A DNA stretch of 64,000 bases from Sordariomycetes sp. S80-01Y (GCA_037042185.1 JAXQJY010000027.1:558001-622000), one strand, 5' to 3'. Counted from the first letter of the stretch, positions 22,602 through 32,684 are shown. Notes: generated by a model from the letters alone, not told the origin. Translations and numbers: made by a program.

Positions 22602-23388
22602 CTTTCAATGTTTGGTGCGCCGAGTTGAGGCGCGTTGTTCGGGACTGGACAAAGGGCCGAGTTGGACGCTGTGGAAGGCTTAAGGTTGCCCGAGACGTGC
22701 AAGGGTAGTTTCGGCATGGATTTGGAGGAGCACCTATCGAGCAAACCCGTGCCATTATCGGAGTCTGCAAGAAGACAATGGACAGCAGACCTACGTAGGA
22801 AACGCGCCAGGCCATCGCGAGCTCGGCGCGGGGAACCCCCGTCGCTACAACCCCCGGTACGATGACCAATGGCTTCGATTCAGTTAACAAGCCTTCGTGC
22901 ACCAAGCCACTTGTGCCAAAAGCCTAAACCGGCCGCGACTTTGGTTCAGCGCTAAGCAGGACGTACCTCCACACGCAACCCCCGCATGGTACACTCATCG
23001 CACCGCGCATAGCAGCGAGTATCCGCTCGTATCCGGGCCTGGAAGAGCATCTCCGTCCCGCCTGTGGAGACATCTCAACATGCTTGACCAAAACGGCGCT
23101 GCTGCACGCTGCCAACGAAGGTAGAAGCCCCCATATCCTGAACCAAGAAAACGTTTGCTTTGGTTTTCTCCCTCTAGCAGAAGGATCCATAGAAAGGTTC
23201 ACAGATTCGGTACCGACTCGGCAATAGAATCGGCAGCAGATCTTACAATTTGGAGCCTCTACCTCTCCGACGTCGGCAAAATTCACATGATATAAATCAC
23301 TTCAAGCCTCAACCTGGGTGACTGAACTCTGAATAATCAACAAGCATCAAGAAACAAGACTACCCGACCTCGCAACACTATAGCCGTC
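22602..23388. other. Divergent promoter region, Zn2Cys6 factor / lyase
   Basis: About 790 bp without recognisable coding sequence; promoters for both neighbours are expected here. Confidence 0.5.
23291..23297 (+). promoter_or_regulatory. TATA-like element of the lyase gene
   Basis: TATAAAT about 98 bp upstream of the ATG at 23389. Confidence 0.4.
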
Positions 23389-24504
23389 ATGTCTAAGGCA
23401 ACCTCATTCCCCTTCAAGCTGGATGCCAGCAAGACTGCGCAGGCCATCAAGCCAGAGAACTGTCGCGGAACATTCCCGTCGCCCAAGGCTTCGCAGCTGC
23501 GAGCCATGGTGCAGGAAGCACATAATGACGCGTCAAAGATTGTAACAACAGTCTGCAGCTACGATGCGCTGAGCTCTCAGCTCTGCGAGGAAGCCGGGTT
23601 TCCCATGATCTTCCTAGCCGGGTACGCCATGGCGTCGTCTTTAGCACTTCCCGACACAGGGTACATCGCTTTCCAAGAAGTGGCGCACAAGGTTCAAGAA
23701 GTGGCGCGAGCGGTTTCCGTCCCGATCTGCGTGGACGGTGACACTGGCTACGGAAGCCCAATGAACGTTCGAAGGACTGTTCAAGGGTAAGACAGATCCT
23801 TTCGTCATGTGCGGATGTCGTTCCGAAAATTCTGACATTTTCTAGGTTTGCCACAGCTGGAGCTGCTGGCATTATGATCGAAGATCAGTCATGGCCTAAG
23901 AGTAAGTCCCATGCGTGGCCCATACAGTCGAATCCGTGCTGATTATAGAACAGGATGCGGTCACACTGCCGGCAAGAGTGTCGTGTCCCGTGGGGAGGCT
24001 TACGCTCGCTGGCAAGCCGCTGTGGACGCCAGGAACGAGGGTACTGATATGTGGATTCTTGCTCGAACAGACAGTCTCATCCACGGCTATGAGGAAGCTC
24101 TCACCCGAGCCCGCAAGGCTATTGAAATTGGGGTCGACGCTATCTTTGTCGAGGCCCTGCCCGATCGCGCCACCATGGAGCGCTTGCGCAAGGACCTGAA
24201 CTTCCCGGTCTTCGCCAACATCATCGAGGGCGGAAAGACCGAAGAGCTTTCCGCCCAAGATCTAGCTCAGCTTGGATACTCTATGGTCGGATATCCTTGG
24301 ACGCTGGTGGCTGCGAAGCTTAAGAGCATCCGCGAAGCCCTGGCTGGCATCAAGGACTCGATGACCAAGGGCAGACCGCCAGTCATTCTGACCTACGAGG
24401 AGGTTTGCGATGGAGTTGGATTCAACAAGTACTATGAGCTGGAGGAGAGATACCAGTATGAGGGTCGGGCCAACGGAGCCAGTGGTCACCAATGGTCTAA
24501 GTAA
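23389..24504 (+). CDS. Isocitrate lyase/PEP mutase superfamily C-C lyase
   Basis: Three exons: 23389-23786, 23846-23901 and 23954-24504; introns of 59 and 52 bp; 334 aa. Splicing restores EDQSWPKRCGHTAGKSVVS, in which K151-R152-C153-G154-H155 is the KRCGH signature of the lyases (isocitrate, methylisocitrate and dimethylmalate lyase, oxaloacetate acetylhydrolase). VDGDTGYG (Mg-binding) and ILARTDS are also present, as is NIIEGGKT, which is common in the oxaloacetate hydrolase/dimethylmalate lyase/carboxyvinyl-carboxyphosphonate group. The length is far below that of true isocitrate lyase (about 540 aa). The enzyme should cleave a 2- or 3-substituted malate/oxaloacetate-type acid in the cytosol. 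The neighbouring anion-type MFS transporter fits an organic-acid pathway. Exact substrate not determined. Confidence 0.88.
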
Positions 24505-24846
24505 GGACACCCAAACTAGCAGCTTCCCGACGCAGTCCTATTGGACGCACCTAGACACTTGAATTACAAAGTGCAGATGAAAATAGAACCAAAAATAGCT
24601 TCACTCGAGTTCCCTTTGGCACTTGTCTCTAAGATCTATCCTCACGACCAACCAGCGGTCAGCCGTAGAAATCCCCAAGTGCCCGCGACTGTCCGGCCCC
24701 CTTAGTTTGCTCCGCACAAACTGGGTCTAGCCAAGCGGAAGAACGCAGCTGATTCTAATAACCCCACTTAGTGCTAAATTACACACGCAAGATGCTTCGC
24801 TGAGCAGCTTGAAGCGGGGAACGTCGAGTGGAGGTGGTTTCCTGGG

Positions 24847-24860
24847 GTCCCCGCGGGGAC
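24847..24860. promoter_or_regulatory. Palindrome of two CreA-like sites
   Basis: GTCCCCGCGGGGAC is a perfect 14-bp palindrome about 205 bp upstream of the MFS transporter ATG. It holds two overlapping, opposed copies of GCGGGG, which fits the SYGGRG consensus of the carbon-catabolite repressor CreA. Repression of the transporter by glucose is inferred. Confidence 0.4.
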
Positions 24861-24954
24861 TTCATCAGTCTGCTGGGGGGCGACGAGCCTCCACCGCCCT
24901 TCCCCCGACTTGATCTTGGGGGTACTCAACTTTGCATCCGTATCTGTCTCGAGG

Positions 24955-24960
24955 TATAAG
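24955..24960 (+). promoter_or_regulatory. TATA-like element of the MFS gene
   Basis: TATAAG about 105 bp upstream of the ATG at 25065. Confidence 0.35.
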
Positions 24961-25064
24961 ACCCTGAGAAGGTGCCCTCTTTTCTGACCATCCTGGTTCA
25001 GACTTCATTCCCTAATCACATCCTCCATACAGTCATACATATTTCCTACTGAGACGCCGCAAAC

Positions 25065-26784
25065 ATGGCAGACATTCAGGATGAGAAGAGGGATTCCCAG
25101 TTCGACCATCTTGAAGCGATGGAGAAAGACGAGAAGCAGCACCGTGCAAAGGTTGACTACACTGGATCGTCAAAGAAGACAGACCCTCTTGAGATCAAGT
25201 TGGTCCGCAAGATCGACTTCATCATGATGCCCATGCTTTGGATCATGGTACGTTGCTACGCTCCGACTGCGACCCATTGAGTAATGTTGCTAATTGTCGC
25301 CATAGTACTTCCTGAACTATCTTGTACGAACTATCCCGATGTTACCGACTGTGCAGCATCCATTAACAGTCCACAGGATCGCAATTCAATTACAGTTGCT
25401 AGGCTTGATGGAATGGAGGAAGATCTCGGTCTTGTGGGTAATCAATACCTGACGGCCGTATCTATTCTCTTTGTCGGTTACATCTTGGGACAGCTACCCG
25501 CAAGTAGGTGCTCCATCTAATCGAAGAAAGGCTTGTATTGTCCAGAAGCTAATGTATGTAGACATGATTATGACCCGAGTCCGGCCATCCCTCTTCATGT
25601 CCTTCTGGATGTGTGTGTGGGCAATTGCCAGTGGTCTAACTGGCATCTGCCATGACTTCAAGACTCTCGTGGTCGCAAGATTCTTCCTCGGTGTGGCAGA
25701 GGCTCCCTTCTACCCTGGCGCTCTCTTCATGCTGTCCCTCTTTTACACGAAGAAGGAGATTGCAACACGAATCTCGATTCTCTACACTGCGAATATTTGC
25801 GGCACGGCATTCGCAGGGCTCATTGCTATTGGCGTCTTCAAAATGGATGGTGCCGCTGGTCTTGAGGGATGGCGCTGGCTTTTCATCCTTCTCGGCATCA
25901 TCACCTTTGTGATCTCGGTTGCCTCAGCCTTCATCCTGCCCGACGAGCCCATCAACACTCGCTGGCTGACCCACGAAGAACAGCAGCTTGCCCACAGCCG
26001 CATTTCCGCCGATACCGTCGAGCGTAGGGAGAACACATCGGCGTTCGCAGGTCTCAAGGACGCTGTCAAGGACGTCAAGCTCTGGATTCTCATCGTCATG
26101 TACCACTTCCACATGGCCGCAAGCAACTTCAAGAACTTCTTCCCTACCATCGTAGGGACTCTTGGCTTCGAGAGGAACACCACGCTCGCTTTAACTTGCC
26201 CGCCCTACATGGTCAGCGGCCTCTTCTGCTTCGTTTGGGCCTGGAACTCTGGTACGTTTTTTTTAATCACTCAGGTTGTATAGGCGATACTGACTCTTTT
26301 GAAGGCCGCATGAACGAGCGAACTTGGCACATTACCGTGGCCAAGGCCGTCGCCATCCTGGGCTTCGTCCTAGCCTGTGCTACGCTCAATGTAGGCGCTC
26401 GATACTTCGCCATGTGCGCCTTTGCTACCGGTGTCTACGCGTGCAACTCTGTCATCATCGGTTGGATTGCCAGCACATGTGGACAGACCAAGGAGAAGAA
26501 AGCTGCAGCCATTGGTCTTGCGAACACGATTGCCAACCTTTCCCCCATTTACACGCCTGTGAGTTGCAACTACTTGGAACGAGGCGAGAACATCTTCACT
26601 GACCGAATTCAAGTATCTCTGGCCGGATTCCGATGAGCCTCGATATGTGATCGCCATGGCTTCTAGCGCGGCCTTCTCGCTCATTGCCGGGATCCTCGCT
26701 TGGGTCTTGCGCAGGATGCTTATTGTCGAGAACCGCAAGATCCGCACTACTGACAGCGAGGCCACCATGTTCTACGGCTACTAG
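25065..26784 (+). CDS. MFS transporter, anion:cation symporter family
   Basis: Six exons: 25065-25247, 25306-25323, 25377-25503, 25562-26251, 26305-26558 and 26614-26784. The second exon is only 18 bp. Introns are 53-58 bp. The product is 480 aa with about 12 transmembrane segments. Joining gives the family's opening MLWIMYFLNYLDRNSITVAR, then GNQYLTAVSILFVGYILGQL and GWRWLFILLG, all typical of the ACS family (allantoate/nicotinate/pantothenate permease-like). These carry organic anions with protons at the plasma membrane. It follows the lyase on the same strand by 560 bp and precedes a Zn2Cys6 gene, so import of the lyase substrate or a precursor is plausible. Two acceptor sites end in AAG rather than the more common CAG/TAG. 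Confidence 0.92.
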
Positions 26785-27619
26785 ATGCGGCGGCTATGAG
26801 CGGAGCAGGGGATGCCCGGGGTCTCGAGTCATAATAAGAGTGCCTTTCATCATACTTGTGTAAACAGAAATCCTACGAGAACAGTCTTTACCTGAAACAT
26901 CTAAGCCATCTTTATTGTGAACATGCCCTTCTGAGTAACAGTCCATGCGATTGATCACGGCCAGCAATGGCTGCCAGGTCGGAAACCCACCGGCCTTAAA
27001 GCCGGTCCTCTGTCTGAGACAAGTGGAAAATCGGCAACATCGCCGGTCTGTTGCAGATGAGCGCGGCCGTGTATGTCCGCGAGTTACCGTTGGGGGTTCA
27101 TCACATCCCCACGCCTGATCTCATCCTCTTGCTTGGCCTTCGTACCCCCCGCATTCTCCGCACCCGCTGACAGGCATCGTGCTTCTCTCGGTCCCACGCG
27201 TATACCCGCCGATCCCGGAGGTTTCGCGCTTGGAGCCGGCACAATTAGTTTGCACAAGCCGGGTGCCTCAGTCGGACCGTCGAACCCCGGATAAGCGCGC
27301 ACCTGTGAGCTTTAGCTGTCGGTGGAGGGTAGTCGCCTAGACGCTATCGGAACATTGAAGCTGGGCCATAGGAGGAGAGGGTATCTGTATCCTCAGATAA
27401 GGACGGCTGGACTCGACGGCCATGGGAGAGCGGCATCCGGTATCGCATGGCAGAGAAAGATATCAATCGAGGGCGACTTGCATAAAGATAATTCCGGTTC
27501 CCTTGGCATTGTTCTTATCTTTTGTACCCGAGCAATTTGCGGTCTACTCCAACCAAAGACATAAGCCGAGCTGTGCCGAAATTCTGACTTGCTTCATTTT
27601 CAAGCAACACGTCGCCAGA
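26785..27619. other. Intergenic, promoter of a Zn2Cys6 gene
   Basis: About 830 bp; contains an 18-bp inverted repeat (listed separately). No gene was recognised. Confidence 0.5.
26989..27006. repeat. Inverted repeat ACCGGC-N6-GCCGGT
   Basis: Six-base arms around CTTAAA. It contains CGG-N8-CCG, the inverted CGG layout bound by many Zn2Cys6 dimers. It could also be part of the transporter's 3' end, about 200 bp downstream of its stop. Confidence 0.35.
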
Positions 27620-29940
27620 ATGTCAGCTGCTCATGAGCAGCATCTGACTGCGTACCGCAATGGCAAACTTCGCGAAAGACGAGGCAAAGCGCGCTCTTCG
27701 GTGGCCTGTCTGAGCTGTCGCGTGCGAAAGGTTAGGTGTGATGTTGTGATTGGCGCTCCATGTAGCAATTGCAAGCTCGACATGATAGGTGAGCACTGCC
27801 AGCTGCCCTTATACGATCGATGCCCATGCTCATTTTGCCACCTTCAGAATGTACAGTGAGACGAGACCGTCGCAACAGGTCAGTGCTTCAGATCGAACCC
27901 GAACCCAGCTGCTCACACACAACAGAAAGCACTTCACATCCTTGCTGCCGACAGTGGTAGCTCGAAATCACCTAACTGAGCCTCGTGGTCCTCCGAAACT
28001 GGCCCCAACGAGCCAGCCCACGCAGTTCGAGTTTTCGGGAAAAGGCAACGAGATAGTAGTCTATCGATCAACGCCATGTCAGGATGGAAGCGAAGTTACA
28101 AAGACCGGCAGAGGGTCTAGCTGGCTGGCAAGCATCGAAGGGGACGAAACCCACTCTTGGCAGAGGCTGCCACATTTCATCGAGCCCATAGGTCACGAGA
28201 GACTGAGCGCTGGGCATCTGAAGTTTCTTGACTCACAAGGCGCGTTTGACCTCCCTCCCCGACCGCTGCAGCGAGCTCTCATCGAAGCCTACGCCGAGTT
28301 TGCATACCCGTACATGCCTCTGATACAATTGCACGAGTTTCTGGGTAGCCTCGACGCAGCAGAAAACGGCCACAACAAGCGGTACAGTCTCCTGTTATAC
28401 CTGGGGATTCTGTTTGCAGGCGCGGCGTTTGTCGACCCGAAATCGCTGGAAGGCGACGTTTCCGGGTTTGAGACACGGAAGAAAGCCAGGAGGGTGCTCA
28501 TGGAGAAGGCAACGGTACGTGTGGTTCGATCTGTGGCATAAGAGAAGATACTGACGATGAATGAAGCTTCTGCATGACCTCGGAATAGAAAAAGACAGGA
28601 TCGTGCTCACCCAGACGGCTCTTCTTATGTCTTCATGGTCAGACATTTCGCACGATCACAAAGACTCATGGCATTGGATGGGTCTAGCGGTGTCATCAGC
28701 TTTCGCAGCAGGGCTCAATAATCTCCAACCCCCTCATCAGATGGATCGCAGCGATCACAAACTCCGGAAGAGGATCTGGTGGTCCTGCTACATGCGAGAC
28801 AGATTTCTCGCTCTCGGATTGCGGAGACCCATACGGATTAAGGATTCTGATGTATCGGTGCCCGGGTTGGAGGTTTCGGACTTTGAGATTGCAACCCTCT
28901 GCCGGGATACCAGCATCATCAAGTCGGAGCTGTCGGTTTTGTTCCAGTTCAGCAAACAAGTCGAGCTGGCGGAGATCTGCATCCACCGTTCCAGACTCTC
29001 TTCGCTGATTGAGGGCGTGCTGAACACCCAAAACGCGTACGATAACGCAGAGCAGCCATCGGGAAACACGGGTACTGTCCAATGTGAGTGGGAACTGGAG
29101 GATATGTTCGCGCACTCGGCTGCCTGCTTGGAGTTGTGGAAAGCCAGCATACCTGATTCGTGTCAGTATCAGTTCCACAGGGATGAAGACGTCAGTCCAT
29201 CCATTCTTCTCCACCAGAGTCATCTGCAGATGTCTTTTCATACTCTGCTTTACACGCTTCATCGACCAAGGTTCCTCCCTTCAATACCGAAACAGACATG
29301 TGTATTCTCAACGCTATTCAGCAAAGGGTCCGGACGAGAGGTCCTCGTATCGGCGCTGGAAATCACCCGGATCGCGACAGATCTAAGGCAACTTGGACTC
29401 GACTGCTACCTCCCAGTCTCTGGTGTGACAGTCATTTTCCCAGCCATGGTTATCTGTCTACTTGAGATGAAGGCAGAGAATCCCGAGGTAAAGCGCCGCG
29501 CAGCAGCCCGATTCGATAGCTGCATGAAAGTCATGGAGCGCCTGCAAGAGACGTACATTGCGGCAGACCTGGCCATCAATTACTTTAAGGCCGCTTTAAA
29601 GAAGCAGCAGCCTGTCATGCCGCTCTCGCCGAAGGACGAGGTGTCAGAACAGGCGTCATCAGTCCTGTTGGGTGGTGAAGAGGAGGCAGTTCTTGCACTA
29701 AAGCCGAGCATGTTCTTTAAAGGGAGTACGAACGATGATATAGGCTTTGTGTGCGGGGAGGAAATCACATCGGACGATAATGTGGCCTCACTGCCTGTTA
29801 CGCCGGCTGCCTCCCAGTCTAATCATGATGCAGGCATGGATATCGCCCTGATGGGTGAAGCTGAGGATTTGGACACCAACATCGACTGGGATATTCTGCA
29901 GGATTTTGACTTTGACTTTGACTTGCAAATTGGAGCTTGA
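27620..29940 (+). CDS. Zn(II)2Cys6 transcription factor, CTF1-like
   Basis: Four exons: 27620-27788, 27848-27878 (31 bp), 27926-28514 and 28567-29940; introns of 59, 47 and 52 bp; 720 aa. The zinc cluster begins VACLSCRVRKVRCDV and continues PCSNCKLDMIECTV only when the first intron is removed. The middle PF04082-type domain spans roughly residues 190-450: YPYMPLIQLHEF, LYLGILFAGAAFV, SWHWMGLAVSSAFAAGL and KRIWWSCYMRDRFLALGLRRP. This order is typical of cutinase-transcription-factor-like proteins. The C-terminus is strongly acidic (DWDILQDFDFDFDLQ), a likely activation domain. It may control the lyase/transporter pair upstream; this is inferred from position. Confidence 0.9.
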
Positions 29941-30817
29941 GCGCGCACGAAGAGTGTTTAGTTACTTGGCGATGCTGGATTTGTTGATTAGTATCGGTAA
30001 AAAGAACGAGGACCGTCGCTTCCGGGAAAACGCAAGGCCTTACGAGAACTCCCGTTACCGTGAAGATTCTTTCACTCATGAGAGAATCAGTCGACTGTGC
30101 GAATTTTGATTCACAACATGTCACGATATGCCTTGCCCCTTTCCGCGTCAGTGCCGCTCTGCTGCCCATCTTGTCAACGCTCACTGGTCTACAGTCAGAG
30201 AGCCTGCAAAGAGCAGACGGGAAGCTCTAGAGACAATGGCGAGATCCAAGACCAACATGTTTGGGTGAAATGCCTTTCCGTGGCTTCGGCGTGTAGCTTG
30301 CCCAGCGGGACCACCGCATTTCTCGTTCACTGAGAATGCCCGCCGGTCGAGTTCCGTGATGAATCGAAGTGAGAGCTAAACATGTTTTTAATCAAGGCTC
30401 CTTTTTTTGTCAAATTTTCGAAGGCTGGAGAAATTATGCGGTCCGTAGACCGGTTAGCTGACACCTCCGCTGGAGGAAAGAGAGAAGTGCAGGGTACGAG
30501 GATTGGCGGGCCAGCTCCAGGAAAGTCTTGATCTTGAGTGGTAATTGTGGTACAAGCCGCGTTACCGTGTCCAGGTAGACGGGAAAGTAATCAGCTCGTC
30601 CATAACAGAAGCATCCGGGATCTATCGTCAAAGGGCTAGGTTGATCAAGGAAGGGCTATCAGCGCGTGAATATCGGGACCTGCGAGACTGCCACTCGCAC
30701 TCGCGGCATTTATTATAGAAACGAGGCTCGCAATTTCGGCTTTCGACCCATGCAAAGACGGTGCACGTCCTCGAACATGGACATAGTCCTCATGTTGCTC
30801 CGCCAGTCTCCATCACT
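29941..30817. other. Gene-free stretch before the tRNA gene
   Basis: About 880 bp; no coding frame, repeat or RNA gene was recognised. Confidence 0.5.
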
Positions 30818-30835
30818 GGTTGGGTGGCCGAGTTG

Positions 30836-30888
30836 GTAAGAATTCCCTCGCAGCCCTAACACAACTCACGATCTAACCCACATGTTAG
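30836..30888 (+). other. mRNA-type intron-like insert in the tRNA D-loop
   Basis: A 53-bp insert starting GTAAGA, containing two CTAAC branch-like motifs (30861-30865 and 30879-30883 region) and ending GTTAG, in the size range of the protein-gene introns of this window. Its removal leaves a normal D-loop. The borders are ambiguous by two bases because GT occurs at both ends. The last part can fold as CTAAC...GTTAG. Splicing is inferred; no RNA data. Confidence 0.6.
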
Positions 30889-30908
30889 GTTATGGCGTCA
30901 GGTTAAGG

Positions 30909-30926
30909 TTACCTTAACATAACACT
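30909..30926 (+). other. Canonical tRNA anticodon-loop intron
   Basis: 18 nt inserted one base 3' of the anticodon. It contains CCTTAAC, complementary to the anticodon region GTTAAGG, the usual anticodon-intron pairing recognised by the tRNA splicing endonuclease. Confidence 0.75.
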
Positions 30927-30978
30927 TCCTGGTGGAGCAATCCTCGCGCGTTCGAATCGCGTCCCAATCAGACAGTTC

Positions 30979-30987
30979 TTTTTTTTT
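30979..30987 (+). terminator. Pol III terminator of tRNA-Leu
   Basis: Nine consecutive T starting 8 bp after the discriminator base, followed by further T-rich runs. Confidence 0.75.
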
Positions 30988-31625
30988 CTCTTTTTCTTTT
31001 TGTCTTTTGTTTACTCCTGGGTCGAAGAGGCGAGCGCTGGTCCAGGCCAAACGCCATGATGCCCAGACCCACCATGCCCTTTTTGGCGGAGCTCGACAAG
31101 TTGGGAAGTCAAGCTCAGTTCCTCCTCCGGACAGAGGCCGTACACCATGCCTTTAGGTAAAGCAGATTGTGATACATCCCGCGAGGATGAAGACTGTATC
31201 ATGATGTTGTTCTGGCGAAGCTTAGAGGCATGGCAATACTCGTTAAAGGAGGCACAATTGGTCACGTGTTCGAGCGTGGGTGCTCATGTCGCGAGGGAAT
31301 ACCAACCTGACAAGGAAACTTGTTGTCAAGACTTCCTAGACGGGAACATATGCACGAGAGCCTCAGTTTGGTCGCCGGAGCTTTTAAAGACCGAACGGAA
31401 CGGCGTGCTTCGGCAGGAAACGGCCCAAGGATCCACTCTTCTCCGAGAGCCGGGGCTCAGGCCGGCCGAGAGGGCCCAAAGGAGCAGCTCTCGGCGACTC
31501 GATCCGCATCAGTGCGCTCCTGCCCCTCGTTGGCAGCAAAACCCCCACGCAGCCCGATCTCGGCCCCGCGGGGTCTCGCACCGAACTGCTGCTGCTACCG
31601 CCGTCGGAGGAGCTCCTCCGACATT
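30988..31625. other. Gene-free stretch
   Basis: About 640 bp between the tRNA terminator and the dehydrogenase. Long open frames here (for example 31147-31647) lack motifs and run into the dehydrogenase in another frame. Confidence 0.45.
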
Positions 31626-32684
31626 ATGTTTTCCCGGCGGCTGTTGACATCTCGCGCGCTCCTCAATTCTTCATCATCACTGTCCGTTGTCCCCAGAAGC
31701 CCTCATTGTCTCGTCAGCACATCCGCCTCGCCCGCCATGAAGCTCCTCTACCCGACCTCGCTCGTCCTCGAAATCCCCAGCCTCCAGGGCTTCTCCGTCG
31801 ACCTCCACCCCTACGACGTCAAGTCCGCCTCCATCCCCTCCGAGCACCACGATGCCGACATCCTAGTCACCTGGACCAACACGGCCCAGAACCTCAAGTA
31901 CGCAAAGGACAACCTCAAGAACCTGCGCTGGATCCAGTCCCTGGCCGCTGGCCCCAACGACGTCCTTGGCGCCGGCTTCGACACCAACAAGGTAATCGTT
32001 ACCACTGGATCGGGCTGCCATGACCGTACAGTCGCCGAGCATGCCCTGGGCTTGCTCCTGAACGCCGCGCGAGGCTTCTACGAGATGCGCGACTACCAGC
32101 TCCAGGGCAAGTGGCCCGGACACTTGGGCGGCCCTCAGCCCGATCGTCCCAAGGACAAGTTCACCACCCTGCGAGACGCCAATGTCCTGGTGTGGGGCTT
32201 CGGCAACATTGCCAAGTCTCTCGTTCCTAGCCTGACGCTTCTGGGCGCCCATGTCAAGGGTGTTGCGCGAACTCCCGGCGTGCGAGACGGCATCCAGATC
32301 TACAGCGAGGACTCACTCGCTGAGCTCCTCCCCAAGACCGACGCTCTGGTCATGATCCTCCCAGGATCCGACTCGACCAATAACGTCCTCAACGCTGAAC
32401 GCCTGAAGCTGCTGCCCAAGCACGCCTGGGTCGTCAACGTCGGCCGCGGCACCTCCATCGATGAGGACGCGCTGGCCGACGCGCTGGACCAGGGAAGAAT
32501 CGGGGGCGCCGCGCTGGATGTCTTCGTGACGGAGCCTCTGCCCGAGGGAAACAGGCTGTACAAGACCAAGAACCTGGTGCTGTCCCCCCATGCAGCCGGT
32601 GGAAGGCCGCAGGAGGCGGAGGACCTGATTGCCTATAACTTGAGGAGGTTCAAGGCGGGGCAAGATTTGAAGAATGTGATATGA
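31626..32684 (+). CDS. D-isomer-specific 2-hydroxyacid dehydrogenase
   Basis: Single exon, 352 aa from the ATG at 31626. NAD(P)-dependent reduction of a 2-keto acid to a D-2-hydroxy acid. The Rossmann motif is degenerate, VWGFGNIAKSL (Gly-x-Gly-x-x-Ala). Catalytic Arg is in the N-terminal half of the cofactor domain's second part (VNVGRGTSIDEDAL region), Glu in FVTEPLP and His in LSPHAAGG. The first 37 residues are Ser/Arg/Leu-rich without acidic residues, like a mitochondrial presequence; a second in-frame ATG at 31737 (MKLLYP) begins the conserved domain. Two products with different locations are therefore possible. The substrate (glyoxylate, hydroxypyruvate or other) is not visible. Confidence 0.9.
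   Translation: MFSRRLLTSRALLNSSSSLSVVPRSPHCLVSTSASPAMKLLYPTSLVLEIPSLQGFSVDLHPYDVKSASIPSEHHDADILVTWTNTAQNLKYAKDNLKNLRWIQSLAAGPNDVLGAGFDTNKVIVTTGSGCHDRTVAEHALGLLLNAARGFYEMRDYQLQGKWPGHLGGPQPDRPKDKFTTLRDANVLVWGFGNIAKSLVPSLTLLGAHVKGVARTPGVRDGIQIYSEDSLAELLPKTDALVMILPGSDSTNNVLNAERLKLLPKHAWVVNVGRGTSIDEDALADALDQGRIGGAALDVFVTEPLPEGNRLYKTKNLVLSPHAAGGRPQEAEDLIAYNLRRFKAGQDLKNVI

Larger units (their letters stand above)
24505..25064. other. Intergenic, promoter of the MFS transporter
   Basis: About 560 bp between the lyase 3' end and the transporter. It contains a 14-bp palindrome of two GCGGGG-type sites and a TATA element, listed separately. Confidence 0.5.
30818..30970 (+). tRNA. tRNA-Leu(AAG) with two introns
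   Basis: Reads CTT leucine codons. Acceptor stem 30818-30824 pairs with 30963-30969 (one G-U), discriminator A30970. D-stem GCC (30827-30829) pairs with GGC (30894-30896) only if the insert 30836-30888 is removed. Anticodon stem 30898-30902 pairs with 30928-30932; anticodon AAG is 30905-30907, followed by G30908 and an 18-nt intron at the standard position. The variable arm is 30933-30945 (GGA/TCC stem), as expected for a class II tRNA, and the T-arm is 30946-30962 with loop TTCGAAT. The mature RNA would be 82 nt. A box (TGGCCGAGTTGG) and B box (GTTCGAATC) are intact and a T9 terminator follows by 8 bp, so the gene looks functional and not decayed. Confidence 0.85.

Noticed and set aside
30818-30970. 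tRNA pseudogene or fragment interrupted by unrelated DNA
   Set aside because: All stems, both boxes and the terminator are intact once the insert is removed, and the insert itself has intron-like ends, so decay is the weaker explanation; kept as the refuting alternative.
31147-31647. 166-codon frame upstream of the hydroxyacid dehydrogenase
   Set aside because: Composition without motifs and overlap with the dehydrogenase start in another frame; treated as chance.
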